Shown: piece by piece, positions 1-11,991 of the stretch
Position numbering within the stretch: the first letter of the stretch is position 1
Layout: each line of letters starts with the position of its first letter
Source: Pseudomonas sputi
GTDB taxonomy: Bacteria > Pseudomonadota > Gammaproteobacteria > Pseudomonadales > Pseudomonadaceae
Reading direction: 5' to 3'
Assembly (NCBI RefSeq): GCF_021603585.1
Contig: NZ_BQHI01000012.1
Coordinates: 111,639 to 175,638, forward strand
Length of the DNA: 64,000 nucleotides
Translations under genes and position numbers: made by a program
The notes under the pieces: model-generated
Databases searched by the model: none
Told to the model about the DNA's origin: nothing
Seen by the model: the letters and a program-made list of their open reading frames with translations, nothing else

Positions 1-59
1 GCGTCGATCAACTGCCCGACGGCGCGGTGCCAGGTGATGTCGTCAAACGAAACAGTCAT
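1..59 (-). CDS. Partial unknown protein, N-terminus only
   Basis: A reading frame starts at 59 on the minus strand and runs off the window edge. Only 19 complete codons are visible (MTVSFDDITWHRAVGQLID). An AGAGG-like ribosome site lies just upstream of the ATG. The gene is divergent from the nitrilase-family gene, with about 125 bases of shared promoter region. The fragment is too short to assign a family. A regulator of the neighbouring amidase and permease genes is possible from position alone, but this is a guess. Confidence 0.45.
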   Translation of the reverse strand, partial: MTVSFDDITWHRAVGQLID

Positions 60-184
60 GCCTCTACCCCTATCGGGTTACCCCGGCCGCGTAATTCCCG
101 GGCCGGTCGAATGCGAAGCATACTGGCCCACAGACAGCCGCCGGGCAATCTTTCGGCACCCGGCGCTCATAACAAGGACTCCCC

Positions 185-1000
185 ATGAAAGTCGAACTCG
201 CTCAACTGGCGGGCCGTGACAAAGACACGGCGTACAACCTCGAACGCGCCCTGGCGGCGATTGCCGGGTGCCCGGCCGACACGCAATTGATCGTGTTTCC
301 CGAGACCCACCTGATGGGCTTCCCGACCGCCGCCACCGTGGCGCAGATTGCCGAGCCGCTAGACGGCCCCACTGTGAGCGCGGTGCAGGCTGCCGCCCGC
401 GAACGCAATCTCGCCGTGGTGATCGGCATGGCCGAGAACGACAACGGCCGCTTCTACAACACCACGCTGCTGATTACCCCTGAAGGCATCGCCCTGAAAT
501 ACCGCAAGACCCATCTCTGGGCGTCGGACCGCGGCGTGTTCGAGGCCGGTGATCGTTACGCCACCTGCCTGTGGAACGGCGTGCGGGTCGGCCTGCTGAT
601 CTGCTACGACATCGAGTTCCCCGAGTCGGCCCGTGCCCTGGCACAACTGGGCGCGCAATTGTTGATCGTGACCAACGGCAACATGGACCCGTACGGCCCG
701 ACCCACCGCACTGCGATCATGGCCCGCGCCCAGGAGAACCAGGCGTTTGCGCTGATGGTCAACCGTGTGGAAGCCGGGGATGACGGGTTGCTGTTTGCCG
801 GCGGCAGTGCGCTGGTGGATCCGCTGGGCACGCTGCTGTTCGAGGCCGGGCGTGAGGAAGGGCGGTTCAGTGTCGAGCTGGATTTCGCTCAGCTGGAGCT
901 GGCGCGCAAGGATTATCGCTATCTGGATGATCAGCGTTTGAGGTTGCCGGGGGAGGTGGTTGAGCACGCTTCGGGAGTACGTGAGCTGCTGATCCCTTGA
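185..1000 (+). CDS. Nitrilase-superfamily carbon-nitrogen hydrolase
   Basis: A 271-residue cytoplasmic amidase-type enzyme of the carbon-nitrogen hydrolase superfamily, which hydrolyses amide or nitrile C-N bonds through a covalent thioester. The catalytic triad is visible: Glu40 (VFPETHLMG), Lys108 (YRKTHLW) and Cys140 (LLICYDIEFPES). The length is normal for the omega-amidase/N-carbamoylputrescine amidase group. The start follows AAGGA. The gene lies 113 bases upstream of an amino-acid/polyamine permease on the same strand, so the pair may take up and deaminate a nitrogen compound. The exact substrate cannot be read from sequence. Confidence 0.85.
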   Translation: MKVELAQLAGRDKDTAYNLERALAAIAGCPADTQLIVFPETHLMGFPTAATVAQIAEPLDGPTVSAVQAAARERNLAVVIGMAENDNGRFYNTTLLITPEGIALKYRKTHLWASDRGVFEAGDRYATCLWNGVRVGLLICYDIEFPESARALAQLGAQLLIVTNGNMDPYGPTHRTAIMARAQENQAFALMVNRVEAGDDGLLFAGGSALVDPLGTLLFEAGREEGRFSVELDFAQLELARKDYRYLDDQRLRLPGEVVEHASGVRELLIP

Positions 1001-1010
1001 CCCGTTGTAC

Positions 1011-1045
1011 CTGATCGTTCCCACGCAGAGCGTGGGAACGATCAG
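1011..1045. repeat. Short palindromic intergenic repeat (REP-like)
   Basis: A perfect inverted repeat with 16-base arms and a 3-base loop (arm ctgatcgttcccacgc). It lies between the amidase and permease genes. The core GTTCCCACGCAGAGCGTGGG recurs in the nested repeat at 27753-27874, so this is a dispersed element rather than a local terminator. It has no T-run. It may still act as an mRNA-stabilising or attenuating hairpin between the two genes. Confidence 0.8.
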
Positions 1046-1113
1046 CAACACCCGAAACATTCGCCGAACTCGGCCTCTGCCATAAATCCAATAAAATCCG
1101 GAGTAAGTCGCCC

Positions 1114-2439
1114 ATGGCTCGTTTGCAACGCACCCTTTCGCTGGGGTCGGTGGTGCTGTTCGGCATCGCCTACATGACGCCGATCATTGTCCTCGGCACG
1201 TTCGGCATCCTCGCCCAGTCCACCGCCGGCAGGGTGCCCGCCGCCTATCTGGCGGCGCTGGTGGCGATGTTCTTCACCGCCATGAGTTACGGGCGCATGG
1301 CTGCCGCGTTCCCGGTGGCCGGCTCGGCCTACAGCTACGTGCGAAAGGCCATCAGCCCGAAACTCGGCTTCATCGCCGGTTGGGCGGTGCTGCTCGATTA
1401 TCTGTTTCTGCCGATGGCGATCTGGCTGATCGGCGCCGCGTACCTCGCGTCGGCGTTCCCGTCGATCCCGCAATGGATCTGGGTGTTGGCGTTCATCGGC
1501 ATCACCAGTGCGATCAACATCATCGGTCTGAAACTGGCCAATGGCATCAACGCCTTGCTGATGCTGGTGCAGTTTCTGGTGCTGATCGCCTTCGTTGCGT
1601 TATGCGTGCATTACGTCGGCGGCGATGCCAGCCAGCCGTTGTGGTCGATCAAACCGTTCTTCAACGGCGACATGCAGATGCCGCTGATCATGAGCGGCGC
1701 GGCCATTGCCTGTTACTCGTTCCTCGGTTTTGATGCGGTCAGCACCTTGACCGAAGAAACCCGTGATCCGCGCCGCACCATCCCTCGGGCAATCATGTTG
1801 ATCACCCTGATCGGCGGGCTGATTTTCGTCGGTGTTTCGTACTTCGTGCAGATCGCCCATCCGTCGTTCCAGTTCGACAGCGTCGACTCGGCGGCCTACG
1901 AGATTGCGCGCAACATCGGCGGCGATCTGTTCGTGTCGATCTTCCTGATCGGCCTGATCGTCGGCCAGTTCGCCTCGGGCCTGTCGGCGCAGGCCAGCGG
2001 TTCGCGGCTGTTGTTTGCGATGGGCCGCGACGGCGTGTTGCCCAAGTCATTTTTCGGCACCTTGCACGAGCGCTTTGGTACGCCGGTCAACAGCATCCTG
2101 CTCTGCGCGGTGGTGGCTTTGCTGGCCCTGAAACTCGACGTGACCACCTCGACCTCGTTCATCAACTTCGGCGCGTTCCTGGCGTTCAGCCTGGTCAATC
2201 TGTCGGTGATTTTTCACTACTGGATCGGCGGCGAGAAAAAAGGCCTGCGCGAGTTGATCCTGTTCCTGATCTTCCCGTTCATCGGCCTGGCGGCGGATCT
2301 GTGGCTGATGGTCAGCCTCGATCACCTGGCGGTGTATCTGGGCCTGAGCTGGCTGGCGATTGGCGTGGTGTACCTGGCGGTGCTCACGGGTGGCTTTCGC
2401 CGGCAGCCGCCGGAAATGGATTTCCAGGAAACCGCCTGA
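1114..2439 (+). CDS. APC-superfamily amino acid/polyamine permease
   Basis: A 441-residue inner-membrane permease with about 12 hydrophobic helices spread over its whole length. The N-terminal helix has the APC pattern (GSVVLFGIAYMTPI), followed by the conserved SYGRMAAAFPVAGSAYSYV stretch. The closest recognisable type is the PuuP-like putrescine/amino-acid importer group. It probably imports an amine or amino acid in symport with a cation. It follows the nitrilase-like hydrolase and may share a transcript with it. A GGAG motif lies near 1099, upstream of the ATG. Substrate assignment is inference. Confidence 0.85.
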   Translation: MARLQRTLSLGSVVLFGIAYMTPIIVLGTFGILAQSTAGRVPAAYLAALVAMFFTAMSYGRMAAAFPVAGSAYSYVRKAISPKLGFIAGWAVLLDYLFLPMAIWLIGAAYLASAFPSIPQWIWVLAFIGITSAINIIGLKLANGINALLMLVQFLVLIAFVALCVHYVGGDASQPLWSIKPFFNGDMQMPLIMSGAAIACYSFLGFDAVSTLTEETRDPRRTIPRAIMLITLIGGLIFVGVSYFVQIAHPSFQFDSVDSAAYEIARNIGGDLFVSIFLIGLIVGQFASGLSAQASGSRLLFAMGRDGVLPKSFFGTLHERFGTPVNSILLCAVVALLALKLDVTTSTSFINFGAFLAFSLVNLSVIFHYWIGGEKKGLRELILFLIFPFIGLAADLWLMVSLDHLAVYLGLSWLAIGVVYLAVLTGGFRRQPPEMDFQETA

Positions 2440-2446
2440 CCCGGCA

Positions 2447-3850
2447 TCAGGCCGCCGGGCGGGTCTGGCGCAACGGCAACTGCACACGGAACGTCGTGCC
2501 GGCGCCCAACGTGCTGCGCACGGAAATATCGCCGCCGTGTTTCTTCACGATGCCATACGACAGGGACAGGCCCAGGCCTGTCCCCTGGCCCACCGGTTTG
2601 GTGGTGAAGAACGGGTCGAAGATTTTCTGCAAGGTCTCGGGGGCGATGCCCGAACCGGTGTCGGCCACTTCGATGATTGCCGTTTCGCCCTGCACACTGG
2701 TGCGCAGGGTGATGGTGCCGCGCTCCGGGCCCATGGCCTGCGCCGCGTTGACCACCAGATTCATGATGACCTGATTGATCTGCGAAGGCAGGCATTCGAT
2801 GTCCGGCAGATCCTGATATTCCTTGATCACATCGGCCTTGTACTTGAGCTCGCCGGCGACGATGTTCAGGGTCGATTCGATGCCCTGTTGCAGATTGGCC
2901 CACTGCCATTGCTGATGGCTGTCGACCCGGGAGAAATCCTTGAGATCCCGGACGATCTGTCCGACCCGGCCAATGCCTTCCTTGGATTCGCGAATCAGCG
3001 TCGGGATGTCTTCCAGCAGATAGTCCAGCTCCAGGTGCTCGCGCAATTGCTGCAACGGCGCGGCGGCTTCGGCGGGCAAGTTCTGCCCGGCGGTGTGATA
3101 GGCGTCGAGCATGGCCAGCAGTTGCTGGAAGTAGCCGTCGAGCGTGCCGAGGTTGGAGGAAATGAAGCCGATCGGGTTGTTGATTTCATGGGCGACCCCG
3201 GCGGCCAGTTGACCCAGCGAGGCGAGTTTTTCCGACTGCACCAGTTGGCCTTCCAGTTGTTTGCGCTCATCGATTTCCCGCTGCAAGGCTTCACTGGCCT
3301 GCCGGAACTGGGCGGTGCGCTGATCCACCAGATGTTCCAGGTGATGCATCTGCAGGGACGCACGTTCGGTCATCTGCCACTTGGTCAGCAGGGTGTTGGC
3401 CATCTGCTGGACTTCGATGTTGTCGAACGGTTTTTTCAGGATCAGCAGTCGGTCATGGGCGTGCAGACGATCCAGCAATTCGTCCCAGGAGTAATCGGAA
3501 TAGGCGGTGCAGACCACCACCTGCAACTGCGGATCCTGCTTCCAGAGCTCTTCGATGGTGCGCGCCCCGTCCCAGCCGTCCGGCATGCGCATGTCGACGA
3601 AGGCCAGTGCATACGGGCATTGCTCCTGCAGAGCCAGGTTGAGTTTGGCCAGGCCTTCTTCTCCGCCGTAGGCCGAGTCCAGCTCGAAGGGCGCTCGCCG
3701 GGGTTTGGCGGGCACGCCGAACAGGGCGGCTTCCATCTCGTCCAGTTTTGCCGAGTGCGCCGGCGCCGGGGCGAGGATCTTGCGAAAGTCCTCGTGGATC
3801 GACGGCATGTCATCGATCAGCAGGATGCGGCGGTTCGACAGCTCGCTCAT
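2447..3850 (-). CDS. Receiver-histidine kinase hybrid protein
   Basis: A 467-residue soluble signalling protein. The N-terminal receiver domain (about 5-155) has the phospho-acceptor Asp86 (AFVDMRMP) and the conserved LKKPF loop. A coiled linker leads to a histidine kinase core with H-box AAGVAHEINNPIGF (His221) and an ATPase domain (NLVVNAAQAM, DTGSGI, GQGTGLGLSLS). There is no membrane segment, so input probably comes by phosphotransfer to the receiver. Its receiver closely resembles those of the two GGDEF-EAL proteins upstream in the same operon. Its ATG overlaps the stop of the membrane kinase by 4 bases. It is the last gene of the five-gene operon. Confidence 0.85.
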   Translation of the reverse strand: MSELSNRRILLIDDMPSIHEDFRKILAPAPAHSAKLDEMEAALFGVPAKPRRAPFELDSAYGGEEGLAKLNLALQEQCPYALAFVDMRMPDGWDGARTIEELWKQDPQLQVVVCTAYSDYSWDELLDRLHAHDRLLILKKPFDNIEVQQMANTLLTKWQMTERASLQMHHLEHLVDQRTAQFRQASEALQREIDERKQLEGQLVQSEKLASLGQLAAGVAHEINNPIGFISSNLGTLDGYFQQLLAMLDAYHTAGQNLPAEAAAPLQQLREHLELDYLLEDIPTLIRESKEGIGRVGQIVRDLKDFSRVDSHQQWQWANLQQGIESTLNIVAGELKYKADVIKEYQDLPDIECLPSQINQVIMNLVVNAAQAMGPERGTITLRTSVQGETAIIEVADTGSGIAPETLQKIFDPFFTTKPVGQGTGLGLSLSYGIVKKHGGDISVRSTLGAGTTFRVQLPLRQTRPAA

Positions 3851-5661
3851 GCGTTCTCCGTTACGGTGATCAGCGGAATCTGCAGGGTGAACAAGGCGCC
3901 CAGTCCCGGCCCGTCACTGTGGGCGGTGAGGTGGCCGTTCATCTCGATGGCCGCCAGCGCGCAGCTGTGCAGGCCGAAGCCGTGGCCTTCCTTGCGGGTG
4001 GTGAAACCGTGGGCAAAGATCCGTGTCATGTTTTCCGCAGCGATGCCTTCGCCATCGTCCCTGACGCTGATTTCCAGAAAACGGTCATCGACGATCTTTA
4101 CCCCCAGGGTCATGGTGCGCGGGCGGTTGCTCAGGTCGGACATCGCGTACTTGGCGTTACTGATCAGGTTGATCAGGATCAGCAGCAAACGGTGTTTGTC
4201 GCCCATCACCTGGGGGACTTCGGCGTATTCCTTGACCACCGTGACGTGGTGCCGGGTGAGGGCGCCGGCGTTCATGCGCAGCGCGTCTTCGAGCAGCTCG
4301 TTGATGTACAGCGGCTCGGTCAGGCTGTTGGCCCCGGCATAGGATTGCTGGGTGGCGACAATGTCCTTGATGTGATCGACGCTTTTGTTCATCTGGTTCA
4401 GCTCGTCGACCATCTCCTGCTGTTCCTGAGCGATGGCGCCGACCAGTTGATTGAGGTAGCCGGGCAGCAATTTGCCCTTGGCGTCTTCGCTGAGGAAATG
4501 GCCGAGGTCGTCCGGGTGTTCGTTGATCAGTTGCATGGCCTTGCCCAGCCCCAGAGTCTTGCTGCTGCGCAGTTTGCGCGAGATCAGGTCGCAGGAGATA
4601 TTCACGCTGTTGAGCACGTTGCCGACGTTGTGCAGCACGTTGGTTGCGATTTCGGCCATGCCGGCCTGGCGCGCGGCGTCGAGCAGTTCGCTCTGGGCGT
4701 TCTTGAGCTCCCGGGTGCGCTCGTCGACCCGTTGCTCCAGCACATCGTTGGCGGTTTGCAGGGCCGCGTTGACCCGGTTGATCTCAGCGAAACTGCGGAT
4801 CAGACGGATGGCCAGCCACAGCAGCGACAGCATCAGCAGGACCGAGAACAGCAGCAGATAGAAGTGATATTTACGGTCGATTTTTTCGGCCTGTTGCTGA
4901 TCCTGGTTGAGCATGGTGGTGATGTTGTCCAGACGCTCGGCCACGGGGACCGCTTCGATGCTGTCGAGCAAGCCGTTGACGATCGGCTGTTCGCGCAGGA
5001 TCAGGGCGATGTGATTGCTCAGAATCCTGATCGGGGCCTGAAAATCCTCGGGCAGGCGTTGTGCGTTGACCGCCAGTTTGTTCAAGCCCAGCACGATATC
5101 GGCGGCCTTGTCGTCGGAGGTGACCTGGGAAAACTCCAGGGCGCTGAGCAGCAGGTCGTAGGTGTCGGTGGCGATGTTCTGCACCTGGAGCTTGTCGAGG
5201 TCGGACAGGCCAGCCAGTTGCGCCTGAATGTCATCTTCGGCGGTGGGCAGAAACGCCAGGGAATTGCGCAACAAGGCGTTGTGCGACTTGAACTGCTCCA
5301 CCAGCCGGGTCTTTTCCTGCATGGCCTTGAGAAAACGGTCGTGGGCCTCGTTCCATTGTTTCGAGTCGCTGCGCCCGTGGCCGGACTCCATGGTGTCGAA
5401 GCGTTCCCACAAACGGTTCATTTCGGTCATCGGCGAAATCAACGGATCGTAATTGTGTGAAAGCGCCACTCGCGCCTTGAGAATTTCGTTTTCCCAGAGT
5501 GAATCCTGTTGCTTGATCTGGCGGATCAGATCCCGGGATTCGGTATAGGCCGTCGTCTGCTCGGAACCGGATTTCAGGTACAGAAACACCAGGATCGAGG
5601 CCAGCAGCACGGTGACGAGACCGAGCAACAGCAGGCTGACACGGCGTGAAACCTTCATCAT
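3847..5661 (-). CDS. Membrane sensor histidine kinase with DAHL-like periplasmic domain
   Basis: A 604-residue membrane kinase. One transmembrane helix near residues 8-29 is followed by a long all-helical periplasmic region resembling the DAHL ligand-binding fold. A second membrane helix lies near residue 270, then a coiled coil (VLEQRVDERTRELKNAQ). The unusual H-box is TNVLHNVGNVLNSV, and the ATPase has NLISNAKYAM, DDGEGI and GHGFGLHS. No HAMP or receiver is present. The start is placed at the first ATG of ATGATG, which follows GGGAGG and overlaps the peroxidase stop as ATGA. The ligand is unknown. The neighbouring periplasmic peroxidase suggests a redox or peroxide-related cue, which is inference. 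Confidence 0.8.
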   Translation of the reverse strand: MMKVSRRVSLLLLGLVTVLLASILVFLYLKSGSEQTTAYTESRDLIRQIKQQDSLWENEILKARVALSHNYDPLISPMTEMNRLWERFDTMESGHGRSDSKQWNEAHDRFLKAMQEKTRLVEQFKSHNALLRNSLAFLPTAEDDIQAQLAGLSDLDKLQVQNIATDTYDLLLSALEFSQVTSDDKAADIVLGLNKLAVNAQRLPEDFQAPIRILSNHIALILREQPIVNGLLDSIEAVPVAERLDNITTMLNQDQQQAEKIDRKYHFYLLLFSVLLMLSLLWLAIRLIRSFAEINRVNAALQTANDVLEQRVDERTRELKNAQSELLDAARQAGMAEIATNVLHNVGNVLNSVNISCDLISRKLRSSKTLGLGKAMQLINEHPDDLGHFLSEDAKGKLLPGYLNQLVGAIAQEQQEMVDELNQMNKSVDHIKDIVATQQSYAGANSLTEPLYINELLEDALRMNAGALTRHHVTVVKEYAEVPQVMGDKHRLLLILINLISNAKYAMSDLSNRPRTMTLGVKIVDDRFLEISVRDDGEGIAAENMTRIFAHGFTTRKEGHGFGLHSCALAAIEMNGHLTAHSDGPGLGALFTLQIPLITVTENA

Positions 5662-6602
5662 GGCTTGCCCTCCCACTGGCCGGTCAGGGTCTTGAGAAAC
5701 AGCACGATCAGGGTCTTGTCTTCTTCGCTGGGCATGCGCCCCAACTGGTACTGGAACATCACGTCAACGGCCCGCTCGAGGGTGGGCGCCGAGCCGTCAT
5801 GGAAGTACGGCGCCGTCAGGGCGACATTGCGCAGACTCGGCACTTTGAACACGGCGCGATCGGCTTCGTCGCCGGTAATGTTGAAGCGCCCCTGGTCGGC
5901 CACCGTCGGGTTGCCGCGGTCGGCGATGTAGTCACCGAACACGCCGAATTTCTGGAACATGTTGCCGCCGATGTTCACCCCTTGGTGGCAGGCGATGCAG
6001 CCGTACTCCTTGAAACGCTGGTAGCCGTACTTTTCTTCCAGGGTCAGGATGTCGGTGTTGCCGAGCAGGTATTGGTCGAAGCGCGAACCGGGCGTGAGCA
6101 ACGTGCGCTCGAAGGCGGACAGGGCGCTCTGGATATTGGCCCGGGTCACGGCGTCGGGATAGGCAGCGCTGAAGCCTTGACGATAGGCGGTGTCGTCGGC
6201 GATCCGTTGCACCACGGTGTTCCAGTCGCTGCCCATTTCGTGGGGGCTGGTGATCACGACGTTGCTCTGTTCTTCCAGGGTTTCGACGCGACCGTCCCAG
6301 AACTGGCGGAAATTGAGGCTGGCGTTGAACACGGTCGGTGTGTTGACGGTCACCGGCTGCCCATCGAACCCGTTGGAGAAGGCGCGGGAGTCGGCGCCGT
6401 TTTTGTCCAGCAGATGGCAACTGGCGCAGGACAGCGTGTTGTTGATCGACAGCCGCGGGTCATGGAACAACTGACGTCCCAGTTCCACCCGTTTCGGGTC
6501 TTGTGGCGGGATGGTCGGCAAGGGTTTGAGCGGCTCGTCCAGCGGCGCGGCGATGGTGTTTGCGCATAGAGCGAACAGTAGAAACAACGCCGGGCGATTC
6601 AT
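5658..6602 (-). CDS. Di-heme cytochrome c peroxidase (CcpA/MauG superfamily)
   Basis: A 314-residue exported protein. The signal peptide is about 18-20 residues ([19 protein letters not shown]). Two c-type heme sites are visible, CASCH in the N-terminal half and CIACH in the C-terminal half. The family signatures [20 protein letters not shown] and [17 protein letters not shown] are present. Family members reduce H2O2 in the periplasm with electrons from small c-type cytochromes or azurin; some MauG relatives oxidise protein residues instead. The start at 6602 forms an ATGA overlap with the upstream EAL gene. Placement inside a c-di-GMP/histidine-kinase operon is unusual, since family members usually stand alone. 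Confidence 0.85.
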   Translation of the reverse strand: MNRPALFLLFALCANTIAAPLDEPLKPLPTIPPQDPKRVELGRQLFHDPRLSINNTLSCASCHLLDKNGADSRAFSNGFDGQPVTVNTPTVFNASLNFRQFWDGRVETLEEQSNVVITSPHEMGSDWNTVVQRIADDTAYRQGFSAAYPDAVTRANIQSALSAFERTLLTPGSRFDQYLLGNTDILTLEEKYGYQRFKEYGCIACHQGVNIGGNMFQKFGVFGDYIADRGNPTVADQGRFNITGDEADRAVFKVPSLRNVALTAPYFHDGSAPTLERAVDVMFQYQLGRMPSEEDKTLIVLFLKTLTGQWEGKP

Positions 6603-8469
6603 GAAACGCCCCACGGACCAGGTTGAGCGGACGCCAGCAATCGGGCAAAGGCGTCCGCCGGCAAGGCTTTGCTGAAGTAGTAGCCCTGGCCTTCCTCACA
6701 GTGGTGATCCTTGAGGAACGCCAACTCTTGCGCGGTCTCCACCCCTTCGGCGATGACGTTCAGATTCAGGCTCTTGCCCAGGCCGATGATCGCGCCGACC
6801 AGCGCCGCATCGCTGCTGTCGTGGCTCAGACCGCGAATGAACGACTGATCGATCTTCAGCACATCGATGGGAAACCGGCGCAGATAGCTCAGGCTGGAAT
6901 AGCCGGTGCCGAAGTCGTCGATGGCCAGCCGCACGCCCAGCGCCTTCAGCCGGTTCAGCGCGCTCATCGTCGCGTCGACGTTCTGCATCAGCACGCCTTC
7001 GGTGATCTCCAGTTCCAGCAGACGGGGATCCAGTCCGGTCTGTGCCAGCACCTGCTCGATGCCCTCGACGAAGTGACGCTGGCGAAAGTCGATGGCCGAG
7101 GTGTTGACCGACATGCGGATCGGCGGCAACCCTGCCTGCTGCCAGTCCCGGGTCTGCCGACAGGCCTCGGCCAGCACCCACTTGCTCAGCGGCACGATCA
7201 GGCCGCTGTCTTCGGCCACCGGGATGAACTCCGAGGGATAGACCCAGCCATGCCCCGGTTTCTGCCAGCGCACCAACGCCTCGGCGCCGACCACCCGGCC
7301 GCTGGCCAGCTCGATTTTCGGCTGGTAATGCAGGACGAATTCGTTGCGTTGCAGGGCCTGGCGAATACCCGATTCGATGCCTTGCTGTTCGCGCGCGCGC
7401 TGGTTCATGGCTTCGATGAAGAAGCCGATCTCGTTCGGCCCGTTTTCCTTGGCGCTGCGCATGGCCGTTTCAGCTTTCTTGATCAGCTCGATGGCCTCGA
7501 GCCCGTCGTCGGGATAGAAGCTGATGCCCAGACTGGCCGTGATGCTCACGTCATGCCCGACGATTGTCTGTGGAACACGGATCGCGCTCAGTAGTTTCTC
7601 GGCGATGCTGCGCGACTGCTGCGGGTGCTTGATGTCACTGAGCAGCACCACGAACTCGTCGGAACCATAGCGAAAGACCGAGTCCGATTCGCGCACGCAG
7701 GCCAGCAATTGCTGGCCGACCCGTTTGAGCATCTCGTCGCCCGCCGGATGACCCAGGGCATTGTTGATGCGCTTGAAGCGATCCAGCCCGAGAAACATCA
7801 CCACCAGTTGTTTGTCATGGCGCCGGCAGACGGCCAGCGACTGAGTCAGACGGTCACCGAGCAAGGTGCTGTTGGGCAGACCCGTGAGGCTGTCGTACTG
7901 CAACAGGCGCGAGACCTTGAGCAATTCATGCACGCGGGCTTCGATGGTCTGCTCAAGGTTGAGCATTTTCAGCGCCGCGTCCTGAGCCAGTTGCCATTTC
8001 CAGGTCAGGGCATTGGCCATCTGACGGATTTCCAGGGTGTCGAACGGCTTCTTCAGGATCAGCAACTGATCGCCGAACTCCAGCCGTTCGGCCATGGCCT
8101 CCCAGCTGTAGTCGGAATAGGCGGTGCACAGCGCAATTTGCAGGTTGGGGTCGACCGCCCAGAGTTTTTCGATGGTTTCCAGACCATCCCAGCCGGGCGG
8201 CATGCGCATGTCGGTGAAGGCGAGGGCGTAGGGCCGGCCTTCGTCCAGGGCGTTTTGCACCAGTTTCAGTGCTTCCTGGCCCTGATAGGCGGAGTCCAGC
8301 TGGAACGTCAGATGCGGCGATTGACGGGTGCCGAACAGCGTTTGCTCAAGCGTGTCCAGATCTGTTTCACCGTGGGTGTCCGGGGTGAGGATCTTGCGAA
8401 AGTCGGCATGGATCGCCGGGGTGTCATCGACGATCAGAATGCGCCGGTTGGTCTGAGGGGACGGTGTTT

Positions 8470-8473
<4 letters not shown>
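6599..8473 (-). CDS. Response regulator REC-GGDEF(degenerate)-EAL
   Basis: A 624-residue soluble response regulator for cyclic-di-GMP turnover. The receiver has [12 protein letters not shown] with the phospho-acceptor Asp and an LKKPF loop. The GGDEF domain carries GSDEF in place of GGDEF and keeps a possible I-site (RESD). The EAL phosphodiesterase domain looks intact: GAEALVRW, the Asn of [31 protein letters not shown] and IAEGVE. It is therefore predicted to be mainly a phosphodiesterase that linearises c-di-GMP, controlled by phosphorylation and perhaps GTP or c-di-GMP binding to the degenerate GGDEF. It overlaps both operon neighbours by 4 bases. Confidence 0.87.
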
Positions 8474-10323
<1,850 letters not shown>

Positions 10324-10575
10324 GACGCGATATCCGGTACACGCACATTCGTCATCGGGAGCATCCCTTTCCCCTCATCCCATGCCTGCGCGCAGGCCGA
10401 TGGTGTCGTCCAGCCACTTGAGCATAGTTGCACGGGCGCAACTTCGCCTGTCGCGGTGTAACAGAGGATTTACACGGCCCCGGCGAAAATCATCTAGCCT
10501 TTGATTCAGGCGCAGGCAAGCGGGGAGGTCTGTCGGGGCGCCTGCCACGTCTAGCGTTTACCGTGAGGCATCGCC

Positions 10576-11931
10576 ATGGAAGAGCAAACCGCCCCGAATT
10601 CATCGTTGCGACCCAAGGTATTGCTGGTCGATGACGAGGAGCCGATCCTCAACAGCCTGCGCCGTCTGCTGCGTGGCCAGCCTTATGATGTGTTGCTGGC
10701 CACCAGCGGTGCCCAGGCTCTGGAAATCCTCAAGCAGCAACCGGTGAATCTGGTGATGAGCGATGCGCGCATGCCCAATATGGATGGTGCCACGCTACTG
10801 GCTCGCGTTCATGAGCTGTACCCTGCGACGGCGCGGATCATGCTCACCGGGTACGCCGAACCTTCGGCGATCATCAAGGCCATCAACGAGGGCCAGATCG
10901 AGCGCTACATCAGCAAACCCTGGAACGACGAGGAAATGCTCCTGACCTTGCGTCAAGCGCTGGCGCATCAGCATCTGGTGCGTGAGCGCGAGCGGCTGGA
11001 ACAACTGACCCGGGTGCAAAACGATCAGTTGAAGGTGCTCAACGGCACCCTGGAAAAGCGCGTCGCCGCCCGCACCGCCGAGCTGCAGCAGACCGCCGAC
11101 ATGCTCGATCTGGCCTACGAGGAGCTCAAGCGCAGTTTTCTGACAGGCACCGAAATGTTCTCGTTGCTGGCCAACCTGCGCCTGCCGCCGACCAAGCAGA
11201 CCAACCGGCAGATCATCGAACTGGTGCGCTGCTATTGCCGCGAACATCGGTTTGACGAAGCCACCAGCCGCGATCTGACCATGGCCGCCGCACTCTATAA
11301 CATCGGCAAGCTGAGCTGGACCGACAACATGATGATCACGCCTTCGGACCTGCTGCACAGCACTGACCGCGATCGCTACCGGGCGTATCCGAAACAGAGC
11401 GAATCGCTGTTGATGACCCTGGACCCGATGAAGGATGCAGCGCGACTGATCCTGCATCATCAGGAACACTGGGATGGCAGCGGTTTTCCCGACCGGCTCA
11501 AGGGCGAAGCCATTCCCTTGGGTTCGCGGCTGTTGAAACTGGCGGTGGATTTCGTCGAGTTGCAGCGCGGGCTGATTCTCGAGCGGCAAATGAACAGCGA
11601 TGAAGCGCTGCTGTACCTGCGCCAGTACGCGGGCAAACTCTACGATCCCGAGCTGATCGAGGATTTCATCAAGGTCTGCGCAATGGTCAGCGACATCACC
11701 CTGGCCGATCCGGACGTCAAGGTCATGGGCACCCGGGAGCTGGCAGCGGGGATGATCCTGGCGCGCAATCTCAACGCCGACAACGGCATGTTGCTGCTCA
11801 ATGCCGGCAAGGTGCTGAGTGCTTTGCTGGTGGACAAGTTGATCAGTTTCGAAGCCATGGAGGGCGCTAAATACAAGGTGTTCGTGAAAGTGCCGGAGGA
11901 GGGGGAGAGTGTGCTTCTGGCCCAAGGGTGA
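10576..11931 (+). CDS. Response regulator with degenerate HD-GYP (YN-GYP) domain, PA2572-like
   Basis: A 451-residue response regulator. The receiver (14-130) has Asp63 (MSDARMPNMDG) and Lys114. A coiled linker follows, then an HD-GYP-like domain. The HD metal dyad reads Tyr241-Asn242 (ALYNIGKLS) instead of HD, and the GYP loop reads DGSGFP after HHQEH. Loss of HD should abolish or weaken c-di-GMP hydrolysis. The P. aeruginosa protein PA2572 is a known regulator of this YN-GYP type. The gene is divergent from the five-gene operon across a 252-base intergenic region, so the two are likely co-regulated. A purine-rich GTGAGG motif precedes the ATG. Confidence 0.85.
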   Translation: MEEQTAPNSSLRPKVLLVDDEEPILNSLRRLLRGQPYDVLLATSGAQALEILKQQPVNLVMSDARMPNMDGATLLARVHELYPATARIMLTGYAEPSAIIKAINEGQIERYISKPWNDEEMLLTLRQALAHQHLVRERERLEQLTRVQNDQLKVLNGTLEKRVAARTAELQQTADMLDLAYEELKRSFLTGTEMFSLLANLRLPPTKQTNRQIIELVRCYCREHRFDEATSRDLTMAAALYNIGKLSWTDNMMITPSDLLHSTDRDRYRAYPKQSESLLMTLDPMKDAARLILHHQEHWDGSGFPDRLKGEAIPLGSRLLKLAVDFVELQRGLILERQMNSDEALLYLRQYAGKLYDPELIEDFIKVCAMVSDITLADPDVKVMGTRELAAGMILARNLNADNGMLLLNAGKVLSALLVDKLISFEAMEGAKYKVFVKVPEEGESVLLAQG

Positions 11932-11991
11932 TGACGCTGGCGCGGCCGGCGTGGGATCCTTGCGGTTTTTCCCAAGGCCGATGGCTGACCC

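Noticed and set aside
2360-5460. Long plus-strand open frames (up to 660 codons) opposite the two kinase genes
   Set aside because: They are antisense shadows created by GC-rich codon bias. They lack ribosome sites and recognisable domains, while the minus-strand frames encode intact kinases.
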